A stretch of DNA of 5,772 bases from Spirochaetales bacterium (GTDB taxonomy: Bacteria > Spirochaetota > Spirochaetia > B11-G9). Where the stretch lies: positions 1 to 5,772 of the forward strand of contig JALTGJ010000499.1 in the NCBI GenBank assembly GCA_027077185.1, written 5' to 3'. Under the pieces are notes generated by a model. That model saw only the letters and a list, made by a program, of their open reading frames with translations, made no database searches and was not told the origin of the DNA. The translations under genes were made by a program, and so were the position numbers. Each line of letters opens with the position of its first letter. The stretch's first letter is position 1. Shown here in pieces: positions 1-5,724 of the stretch.

Positions 1-621
1 TACTATACCAATTATAGTTGTCATTAGAACAACTGTTATTGCAGTCATAAGAAGTAGGATGAAATAGAACAGATTCGTTTTTATTCCCCGTATTCTTGCA
101 AACTCCTCATCAAAACTAATTGCCTGAAATTGATGGTAAAATATAAATCCCATAATAATAACTACAACATCAAGAATACTCAGCATAATAATATCAGCTT
201 TGGAAATTATTAAAATATTTCCAAATAAATACGTCATAGGGCTTATATACCCAGGGGTTTTTGCTATAAAAAGAAGTCCTAATGACATTCCTGTTGCCCA
301 TATTGCCCCAATTACTGTATCTTCTCTTTCCTTTGCCTTTATGCTTATATATCCAATTATCAGTGCGGCAATTATAGCAGCAGCAAGTGCTCCCATTAGA
401 GGGTGAAGCCATGTTAGATTGTATTTTACACTTAGATAGAGACTTATACCTATGCCTGCAAGCACGGAATGCGCTATTGCACCTGCTAAATAGCTGATTC
501 TTTTTATTGTTACCCATGTCCCTATAATTCCAAAGGGGATACTCGAAAGTAGCCCTGCAAAGAAGGCATAGCGGATAAAAGGAATCTGCGGATTAAGTAT
601 GGCAGACCAAAAATCACCCAT
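1..621 (-). CDS. Metal ABC transporter permease, ABC-3 family (ZnuB/MntB/TroC-like), 3' end beyond the window
   Basis: Membrane subunit of an ABC importer for a divalent metal (zinc or manganese) in the inner membrane. The reading frame is open from the ATG at 621 to base 1, giving 207 residues; the family is usually about 270-290 residues, so the C-terminal quarter is missing. Visible are a hydrophobic segment at about residues 18-39, the conserved cytoplasmic motif RISYLAGAIAHSVLAGIG (41-58; compare RMSFFGDALAHAALPG in ZnuB-type proteins), further membrane segments at about 73-94, 103-120, 143-162 and 184-207, the YLFGNIL motif (131-137) and FDEEFARIRGI (170-180). The last two are hallmarks of the ABC-3 family (PF00950). 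The start overlaps the ATPase stop by one base (TGATG) and has a good ribosome site, so the two are co-translated. The metal cannot be told from this part of the protein. Confidence 0.93.
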   Translation of the reverse strand, partial: MGDFWSAILNPQIPFIRYAFFAGLLSSIPFGIIGTWVTIKRISYLAGAIAHSVLAGIGISLYLSVKYNLTWLHPLMGALAAAIIAALIIGYISIKAKEREDTVIGAIWATGMSLGLLFIAKTPGYISPMTYLFGNILIISKADIIMLSILDVVVIIMGFIFYHQFQAISFDEEFARIRGIKTNLFYFILLLMTAITVVLMTTIIGIV

Positions 622-1400
622 CAGTTTTTCTCCTTTCGACTAATAATGGGTCCCCGACACTCTGTGTCGCCCATTTTATCTTCTTTAATATCATGCCGTA
701 CAATTCGCATATTATCATTGTAAAGTTCTCTTATATGCTCTTCTGTAATACCGCTGGTGGGGTGAATGTGTACCTTTTTATTAACACATACAACCTTATT
801 AACAAGTTCAGATACAAAGCCCAGATCATGGGTAATTAATAGTATTGTCAAATTCTTTTTTAAGTTGTTCAGCATAGAGGACATTTTGTATTCTACTTCG
901 GCATCCACATTGGCAGTTGGCTCATCGAGAAGAAGAATCTGCGGATCTGTTGTAAGGGCTCTTGCAATTAGAACCCGCTGTCTCTGTCCTCCTGATAGAT
1001 CAGAATATGGTTTATCTATTAAGTCACTAATACCAACCTCATTCATAGCTTTTTCTGCAATATTTTTATCTTCCCTGGAGTGACCAATGGCAAAATTTCT
1101 AATTCTTCCCATAAGGACAACATCGGACACGGATACCGGGAAATTAGGATCAAACAGAGAGAATTGAGGTACATATCCTATAATATCCCTGCTTTTAACA
1201 GGTGTCTGTCCGTGGATAAAAATTTTACCTGAATTCGGAGTATATAAACCGAGGATCAACTTTGCAAGAGTAGTTTTTCCGCCCCCGTTTGGTCCCAGAA
1301 TTGATATAAAATCACCTTGGTTTATTACAAAATTTACATCTGTAAGAACCGGGTCAGAATCATATCTAAAGTTAACTTTATCAAATTTAATTGCTTCCAT
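621..1400 (-). CDS. Metal ABC transporter ATP-binding protein (ZnuC/MntA/TroB-like)
   Basis: Cytoplasmic ATPase that powers uptake of zinc or manganese through the permease encoded next to it. All ABC signatures are intact: Walker A GPNGGGKTT (residues 36-44), Q-loop Gln79 in YVPQ, signature LSGGQ (135-139), Walker B ILLLDEP (155-161), D-loop ANVD (163-166) and H-loop His191 in ITHD. At 259 residues it has normal length. After the nucleotide-binding fold come the VNKKVHIHPTSGIT stretch (206-219) typical of metal-type ATPases and a charged tail of about 30 residues. The ATG at 1400 is the first usual start after an in-frame stop, but no clear Shine-Dalgarno precedes it. It is the first gene of a leftward operon. 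No substrate-binding protein gene precedes it, so that subunit may lie beyond the left edge or elsewhere. Zinc versus manganese is undecided. Confidence 0.95.
   Translation of the reverse strand: MEAIKFDKVNFRYDSDPVLTDVNFVINQGDFISILGPNGGGKTTLAKLILGLYTPNSGKIFIHGQTPVKSRDIIGYVPQFSLFDPNFPVSVSDVVLMGRIRNFAIGHSREDKNIAEKAMNEVGISDLIDKPYSDLSGGQRQRVLIARALTTDPQILLLDEPTANVDAEVEYKMSSMLNNLKKNLTILLITHDLGFVSELVNKVVCVNKKVHIHPTSGITEEHIRELYNDNMRIVRHDIKEDKMGDTECRGPIISRKEKN
629..636 (-). promoter_or_regulatory. Ribosome binding site of the permease gene, inside the ATPase gene
   Basis: The minus strand reads AAAGGAGA seven bases before the permease ATG at 621. It lies in the last codons of the ATPase gene. With the one-base TGATG stop/start overlap, it supports translational coupling of the two subunits and fixes the permease start. 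Confidence 0.8.
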
Positions 1401-1409
1401 TATAGATTG

Positions 1410-1438
1410 ATAATAGTACTTTGCATAATTTTGGTAAA
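1410..1438 (-). promoter_or_regulatory. Candidate promoter for the ABC importer operon (near-leaderless)
   Basis: On the minus strand, TTTACC (1438-1433) and TATTAT (1415-1410) are separated by 17 bases. They resemble a -35 box (4 of 6) and a -10 box (5 of 6). Transcription would start at about 1403, only a few bases before the ATG at 1400. This agrees with the lack of a Shine-Dalgarno sequence there and suggests a near-leaderless message. The DNA is AT-rich, so chance matches are likely. Confidence 0.35.
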
Positions 1439-1446
1439 GCTTTTAC
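1434..1446. promoter_or_regulatory. Small dyad between divergent promoters, possible operator
   Basis: GTAAA (1434-1438) and TTTAC (1442-1446) form a perfect 5-base inverted repeat around GCT, centred on an AAGCTT. It overlaps the candidate -35 box of the leftward importer operon and abuts the candidate -35 box of the rightward operon, where a repressor such as a metal sensor could act. It does not match a Fur, Zur or MntR consensus that I recognise. The assignment is weak. Confidence 0.25.
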
Positions 1447-1474
1447 TTGCAGATCTGATTTTTATGTATATACT
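1447..1474 (+). promoter_or_regulatory. Candidate promoter for the small protein and channel operon
   Basis: TTGCAG (1447-1452) and TATACT (1469-1474; 5 of 6 matches to TATAAT) are 16 bases apart, placing the transcript start near 1481 and giving a leader of about 50 bases. The leader is T-rich and I see no riboswitch-like fold in it. Confidence 0.4.
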
Positions 1475-1530
1475 AATAAGTCAGAGAGTTTTTTAGTAAA
1501 TGTTTTTGTTTTAATAATGGAGTTATAATT

Positions 1531-1710
1531 ATGGCTGAAAGAATTGGAGATGGTCTGGTAAGAATTGGTGCAATGACGGATGATCAGAGGGACACTGTTC
1601 TTAAGATGCAGGACAATGGTGATGAAAGAATGTTTGGAGAGATAGCCATCGATCTTGAATTTATTGATGACAAGGCCATTCTGGATTATCTGGGTTCCAA
1701 AGGACTGTAA
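1531..1710 (+). CDS. Small MshEN/GspE N-terminal-like protein, 59 residues
   Basis: A short gene easily missed because of its size. It starts at ATG 1531, with GGAG (1519-1522) eight bases upstream. The product begins MAERIGDGLVRIGAMTDDQR and ends in LDYLGSKGL. It resembles one MshEN (T2SSE_N, PF05157) unit: two similar helical halves, each opening with an R/L-G-E/D pattern. The first half (residues 4-27) has Arg4, Ile5, Gly6, Leu9, Gly13, Leu24 and Gln27 in the positions of the c-di-GMP-binding motif RLGxxLxxxGx6LxxxLxxQ as I remember it; only the fifth key position (Arg20 instead of Leu) differs. The second half (34-57) keeps Gly36, Ile50 and Leu54 but has Met, Glu and Lys in place of Arg, Gly and Gln. 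It has no signal peptide or membrane segment, so it is cytosolic. It sits 2 bases before the channel gene and is probably co-translated with it. Whether it binds c-di-GMP or only a protein is unknown. Confidence 0.85.
   Translation: MAERIGDGLVRIGAMTDDQRDTVLKMQDNGDERMFGEIAIDLEFIDDKAILDYLGSKGL
1699..1704 (+). promoter_or_regulatory. Ribosome binding site that decides the TTG start of the channel gene
   Basis: AAAGGA lies eight bases before the TTG at 1713, inside the last codons of the small upstream gene. The channel frame has a stop at 1668-1670 and no ATG, GTG or TTG from there to 1712, so TTG 1713 is the first possible start. The next in-frame candidate, TTG at 1746, would cut into the first membrane helix. 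Confidence 0.75.
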
Positions 1711-1712
1711 AT

Positions 1713-3326
1713 TTGATAATTCTTCAGGATGGTAAATTTAAAAAATTGTGGGATGCTGTTGTTTTATTAACTGCTGTTTTTTCTGCAGTTACGGTCCCGG
1801 TTATAATAGTTTTTGATATTTTTAGTGATTTGTTTATTAGTATTTCAATCTGGTTTGTAACTTTTATTTTTTTTACCGATATTATAATTAATTTTAATAC
1901 TGCAATATCATATAAGGGAAAAGTAGTTTCCGACCGGAAAGAAATTGCTGTAAAATATTTTCGAACCTGGTTTTTTGTCGATTTTTTAGCAGCCCTTCCA
2001 TTGGTTGGAATAGGTAACCTTATTAAGATTAATCAATTGGCCAAAATTGTCAGTGTTCTGCGTTTAAACAGGCTTTTAAAATTATTAAGAATAAGAAAAA
2101 CATTACAGAAATTAGGTGGAAGGAAAGTTAACCCGGCTATCCTGCGATTGGTTTTACTGGTTTTCTGGGTTATAATGGCAGCTCATACCATAGGGTGTGC
2201 CTGGATTATGATGACAGGTAATCCTGAAAATCTATCTGCTTTCGACCTATATGTCCGGGGTTTCTACTGGACTACGACTACTCTGACAACAATTGGATAC
2301 GGGGATATTCTTCCAAATTCGACAAATCAGATTATATTTGTAATTTTTGTAGAATTCATTGGTGCAGGTATGTATGGTCTTATTATTGGAAATATAGCAA
2401 ACCTTATTGCAAATATTGATATTGCCAAAACCCAGCATAATGAAAAAATGGAAAAATTAAATACCTTTCTCCGGTATAGAGATATTCCACAGGATCTGGG
2501 TAAAAAAATAAACTCTTACTTTGATTATCTTTGGCAGACCAGAAGGGGGTATGACGAGTCTTCTGTTTTAGCAGAACTTCCTGCATCACTAAAAACCTGG
2601 GTATCATTGTTTCTAAATAAAGATATTATAGAAAAAGTTCCATTGTTTGAAGGTGCTTCTGAAGAATTTATAAAAGAGACAATTATGAACCTTAAACCAG
2701 TTGTATATACTCCTGGTGATTATATTGTTACAGCTGGGGAACTTGGTTTTGATATGTTTTTTATCAGCAAGGGTATAGTGGATGTTGTATCTGCAGACGG
2801 CAGCACTGTGTATGCTACTCTTTCAGACGGGCAGTTTTTTGGAGAGATAGCACTTCTTTTAAGTATGCCCAGGACAGCTTCTATTATTGCCAGGGGTTAC
2901 TGTGATCTATACAGCCTGGATAAGGAAACCTTTGAGAGAATCTTGGGCAGGTATCCTTCTTTTGCCGAGACAATCAAGGAGTTGGCTGAAGCCAGACGAG
3001 ATGAAATAAATAGTGCAAAGATGAAAAAAGAAGATATCGGTTCTGATGAAGATCGGGAATATACTGTTCCGGATAAAATAACTGGTCTGGTAGCGAATGC
3101 TTCCGGTTCTGAAATTAAAATATCCTGGAATGGAGTTAAGGGTTTTGGACATTATGAACTTGTACGACGTATTCCAGGATCAAATAAATGGGTTTTTCTG
3201 GATAAAAATCTTCTTGAAGATAATTGTATAGATGATAGCCCCGGAAACATTGCAAGGCACGAATACAGGGTAAGAGCGGTAAATGTTTCCGGTCCCGGTC
3301 CATGGAGTAATATTTTAACTGTATAA
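1713..3326 (+). CDS. Cyclic-nucleotide-gated potassium channel, SthK-like, with C-terminal FN3-like domain
   Basis: Tetrameric inner-membrane K+ channel opened by cyclic nucleotide binding. It has 537 residues. Membrane segments: S1 about 13-36, S2 42-64 (with Asp56), S3 84-98 (with Asp90), S4 110-130 with a positive residue at every third position (Arg117, Arg120, Lys123, Arg126), S5 143-167, pore helix and filter TTIGYGD (192-198), S6 206-236. The C-linker covers about 240-305 and the cyclic-nucleotide-binding domain 306-425. The phosphate cassette FGEIALLLSMPRTAS (376-390) keeps Glu378 and Arg387, which contact ribose and phosphate in this family, so ligand binding should be intact. From memory, C-linker and binding domain closely match SthK of Spirochaeta thermophila, which is opened by cAMP. 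Unlike SthK as I recall it, this protein has almost no N-terminal cytoplasmic stretch and adds a fibronectin type III-like domain (452-537; conserved ISW, YELVRR, YRVRAVN, GPGPWS). The TTG start and 2-base gap imply coupling to the upstream small protein. Confidence 0.95.
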   Translation: MIILQDGKFKKLWDAVVLLTAVFSAVTVPVIIVFDIFSDLFISISIWFVTFIFFTDIIINFNTAISYKGKVVSDRKEIAVKYFRTWFFVDFLAALPLVGIGNLIKINQLAKIVSVLRLNRLLKLLRIRKTLQKLGGRKVNPAILRLVLLVFWVIMAAHTIGCAWIMMTGNPENLSAFDLYVRGFYWTTTTLTTIGYGDILPNSTNQIIFVIFVEFIGAGMYGLIIGNIANLIANIDIAKTQHNEKMEKLNTFLRYRDIPQDLGKKINSYFDYLWQTRRGYDESSVLAELPASLKTWVSLFLNKDIIEKVPLFEGASEEFIKETIMNLKPVVYTPGDYIVTAGELGFDMFFISKGIVDVVSADGSTVYATLSDGQFFGEIALLLSMPRTASIIARGYCDLYSLDKETFERILGRYPSFAETIKELAEARRDEINSAKMKKEDIGSDEDREYTVPDKITGLVANASGSEIKISWNGVKGFGHYELVRRIPGSNKWVFLDKNLLEDNCIDDSPGNIARHEYRVRAVNVSGPGPWSNILTV

Positions 3327-3391
3327 AATTTGTATAAACCTGTTCAGCAGCTTATTTTTCTAACACAACTTGATTAATATACATTACGAAA

Positions 3392-3421
3392 TCACTATAT
3401 TGTTATTTTGTGATATTGTGA
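3392..3421. repeat. Imperfect 9-base inverted repeat with TGTGA-like half sites
   Basis: TCACTATAT (3392-3400) and ATATTGTGA (3413-3421) are inverted with one mismatch around 12 bases. A second GTGAT (3410-3414) overlaps the right arm. It lies 58 bases upstream of the candidate -35 box of the next gene, where an activator could bind. The half sites recall TCACA/TGTGA of CRP-type sites, but the spacing is longer than CRP's 6 bases, so the resemblance may be chance in AT-rich DNA. Confidence 0.3.
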
Positions 3422-3478
3422 AAAATAAATTAATATTTAATATTTTAGGAAAAAATAAATAATTTTGTAGTTTTTGAA

Positions 3479-3507
3479 TTGGTATTTTTAAAAAAAGGTG
3501 GTATGCT
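3479..3507 (+). promoter_or_regulatory. Candidate extended -10 promoter for the exported transglutaminase/TPR gene
   Basis: TTGGTA (3479-3484), a 17-base spacer and TATGCT (3502-3507), preceded by TG at 3499-3500, form an extended -10 promoter. Transcription would begin near 3514. GGAGA (3523-3527) then serves as ribosome site five to six bases before ATG 3532. Confidence 0.45.
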
Positions 3508-3531
3508 TGGTTTTATAGATATGGAGATAAT

Positions 3532-5721
3532 ATGACTAAGCTCGTATGTCGCAGGTATTTTGGCAAAATAATAATTTGCATTTTACTATTTATACTTCCT
3601 CTATTTTCAATTAGTTCACAGGAAAAGACTGATTATAATCAATTCTATGCCTTTCCTGTTTCCATAGGAGTTGATTATATAGGTCTTAGCCCTTTTGTGG
3701 ATTATGGTTTTGATGCTACCCTTACAGAGATTTCGGGGATTGTCAGGTACCCAATTCCAGCAATGCCTCAGCTTCAGCCAACACTTAGGGCTGGAATTTT
3801 AAGTTTTGTTGATCTTAACAGAGATGAACCTGATAAGTGGAATCATACTCACTACTTTGGATCCCTTGGAGCCCTCTGGTCAAACCGGTTTTCCAAATCA
3901 TTTGAATTGAGCGGAGAATTGAGTGTTGGCCTGTCAGAGGCTGTTTTTCCCAGTATTGATCCCTCCGGAACATCCCGGGGTGCACTTAATCTGCTTGCAA
4001 GTGCAGGGATAAGAGCTTCTCTTGATCCTTCCTACAATTTTAGTATTGATATCCACCCAACTCTTAAATATATGAAATATATAGGTGATGCACAAACTTT
4101 CGATCTTTTTGATGGATTTTCTTTTGGAGTGGGGTTTTCCGGCCACTATAGATTCGGAACTGATCCGGATGCACCCCAGGCGATTATTAGAAGTATTAAA
4201 TTTGATATAAAAAGATTTCCTGCTGTTTTTGCAGCTATGCAGAGCTACTATGTAACAAACCCCATTGGTAAGATTTCAATTACCAATACTGAAGATTTTG
4301 CTATTCATGATGTGGACGTATCTTTTTTTCAGGCTGGTTTTATGGATAACCCGACAAAAGCTGTAACAATTCCGGAAATGAAAGCAGGAGAGACTGTTTC
4401 TGTTGATATTTTTGCATCTTTCAATGATGCTGTTTTTTCCAAGAATGGTGTTACCCCTTTAACGGGTGAAATAAAAGTTGATTACCTATGGCGGAACAGA
4501 CCTGTTAATCAGGTTGCATCTGTATCCTACGATCTGGAGGATAAGACTGCCTTGACCTGGGATGATGACAGAAAAGTTGGGGCCTTTATTACATCGGCAG
4601 ACAGTGCCCTTAGAAATTATGCCAGTGCTATTAAACAGTATGTTAAGGATGATGTAGTTCCAAATTTTTCAGATGCCCTCCAGGCGGCAATACAGATATA
4701 CTATGCCCTTGGTGAGTTGGGTATTATCTATCAGATAGATCCTACCTCTCCCTTTACAACTGCTCAGGAAAATCCTCAAATAGTTGATTCTATAAGTATA
4801 CCAAGGGATACACTTACACGATTAACCGGGGACTGCGATGATCTTACCGTAACTTATACCTCTTTACTGGAAACTCTTGGTATTGAAACGGCCTTTATAA
4901 CTGTTCCGGGTCATATCTATGCTGCCTTTAATACCGGGGTTAAATCCAAAGATTATCGAAAAATATATAATGATAAAAGTATGACTTTAAGTATTGATGG
5001 AAGTTTATGGGTACCTGTAGAGATAACTTTAATTGGTACAGATGATTTTCTGTCTGCCTGGAGGGTAGGTATTATGGAGTTTGCTGCAGTAGCGGATACT
5101 CCGGATCAGCGTCATATAATTAAAACCAGGGATGCCCAGGAAGTATTTAGGCCTGTGGGGCTTACAGAAACAGATCTTGGATTGCAGTATGGAAGTAAGT
5201 CAGCTATCGTCAAGAACTTTAAAAGAGATATGGATAAACTGATTGATAATGTAATTGCAGACTATAAGGACAGAGCTGCAAGTTCAAAACGAAAAAGAGA
5301 TTTTAATAAACTTGGTATAATAGCAGCTCAGTTTGGAAGAACTGCAACTGCAGAAGAGGCTTTTAACTCGGCACTGTCCCTGGATAGAAATTATCTTAAT
5401 CCCCAGATAAATCTGGGTAATTTGTACTATATGGAAGAGGAGTATCAGGAAGCTCTTCGTAATTTTCTTGGTGCGGAAAGAATAATGGCAGAAGCAGGAA
5501 AACAGAAATCCCGGGTTTATCCTAAAATTTTGTTAAATATTGCACGTACATATTACGAACTGGAGAATTATGACCGTGTTGCAGATTACTACAACAGAGT
5601 AAATAATATCGATCCGGTACTTACGGCTAAATATACCTATCTCCACGGCGAAAGCGGCGGAAGCCGCGGTGCTGATGCAGGTGCTTTCAGCGAGATTCTG
5701 TTTGTGGATGAAGAGGAATAG
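3532..5721 (+). CDS. Exported transglutaminase-like and TPR protein with possible N-terminal beta-barrel
   Basis: Envelope protein of 729 residues, acting in the periplasm or at the outer membrane; exact role unknown. A signal peptide spans residues 1-29 (basic Arg7, Arg8, Lys12, then a hydrophobic core IIICILLFILPLF). Residues 38-208 show alternating Gly/aromatic strands and end in HYRFG, as in a small outer-membrane beta-barrel; this is inferred from pattern only. Residues 216-335 look like an Ig-like beta-sandwich. Residues about 380-510 form a transglutaminase-like (papain-fold) domain: GDCDDLT with candidate nucleophile Cys435, PGHIYAAF with His461, and WVPVEIT with Glu497 where Asp is usual. 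Residues 590-697 hold three tetratricopeptide repeats, for protein contacts, followed by a Gly/Ser-rich stretch and an acidic end. Such domains act as cysteine peptidases, amidases or crosslinking enzymes; the substrate is not evident. ATG 3532 has GGAGA just upstream. The next gene starts 3 bases after the stop. Confidence 0.9.
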   Translation: MTKLVCRRYFGKIIICILLFILPLFSISSQEKTDYNQFYAFPVSIGVDYIGLSPFVDYGFDATLTEISGIVRYPIPAMPQLQPTLRAGILSFVDLNRDEPDKWNHTHYFGSLGALWSNRFSKSFELSGELSVGLSEAVFPSIDPSGTSRGALNLLASAGIRASLDPSYNFSIDIHPTLKYMKYIGDAQTFDLFDGFSFGVGFSGHYRFGTDPDAPQAIIRSIKFDIKRFPAVFAAMQSYYVTNPIGKISITNTEDFAIHDVDVSFFQAGFMDNPTKAVTIPEMKAGETVSVDIFASFNDAVFSKNGVTPLTGEIKVDYLWRNRPVNQVASVSYDLEDKTALTWDDDRKVGAFITSADSALRNYASAIKQYVKDDVVPNFSDALQAAIQIYYALGELGIIYQIDPTSPFTTAQENPQIVDSISIPRDTLTRLTGDCDDLTVTYTSLLETLGIETAFITVPGHIYAAFNTGVKSKDYRKIYNDKSMTLSIDGSLWVPVEITLIGTDDFLSAWRVGIMEFAAVADTPDQRHIIKTRDAQEVFRPVGLTETDLGLQYGSKSAIVKNFKRDMDKLIDNVIADYKDRAASSKRKRDFNKLGIIAAQFGRTATAEEAFNSALSLDRNYLNPQINLGNLYYMEEEYQEALRNFLGAERIMAEAGKQKSRVYPKILLNIARTYYELENYDRVADYYNRVNNIDPVLTAKYTYLHGESGGSRGADAGAFSEILFVDEEE
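5654..5667 (+). repeat. GC-rich stem-loop sequence in the 3' end of the exported-protein gene
   Basis: GCGGC and GCCGC are perfect inverted arms around GGAA, a GNRA-type tetraloop. They encode part of a Gly/Ser/Arg-rich linker (residues 706-717). The block, from about 5646 to 5672, is much richer in G and C than the surrounding gene. Confidence 0.45.
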
Positions 5722-5724
5722 AAA

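Larger units (their letters stand above)
3327..3531. other. AT-rich intergenic gap
   Basis: About 205 very AT-rich bases between the channel gene and the exported-protein gene. It holds no credible small gene. I find no GC-rich hairpin followed by a T-run, so there is no clear intrinsic terminator after the channel gene. An imperfect inverted repeat and a promoter candidate are listed separately. Confidence 0.7.

Noticed and set aside
200..406. Plus-strand frame of 68 codons
   Set aside because: Antisense to the permease; its hydrophobic look mirrors the membrane helices on the other strand.
194..517. Minus-strand frame of 107 codons
   Set aside because: It lies in a different frame inside the permease gene, which has clear ABC-3 motifs. 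Its product is rich in Asn, Ser, Lys and Cys and resembles no family.
766..1083. Plus-strand frame of 105 codons
   Set aside because: Antisense to the core of the ATPase gene; no ribosome site or recognisable domain.
1471..1498. TACTAA and TTAGTA inverted repeat in the leader of the small gene
   Set aside because: Arms are only 6 bases, AT-only apart from one pair, with a 16-base loop; easily expected by chance here.
2247..2607. Two overlapping minus-strand frames (2247-2438 and 2404-2607)
   Set aside because: Both are antisense to the channel pore and C-linker, whose coding frame is certain.
2907..3152. Minus-strand frame of 81 codons
   Set aside because: Antisense to the channel nucleotide-binding and FN3 region; no ribosome site or family likeness.
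3321..3341. GTATAAA direct repeat at the channel stop codon
   Set aside because: Two short AT-rich copies with no hairpin; not a terminator and not distinct from background.
3327..3380. Intrinsic terminator after the channel gene
   Set aside because: T-rich stretch is present, but no stable GC-rich stem precedes it.
3934..4146. Minus-strand frame of 70 codons
   Set aside because: Antisense to the exported-protein gene; composition is that of a shadow frame.
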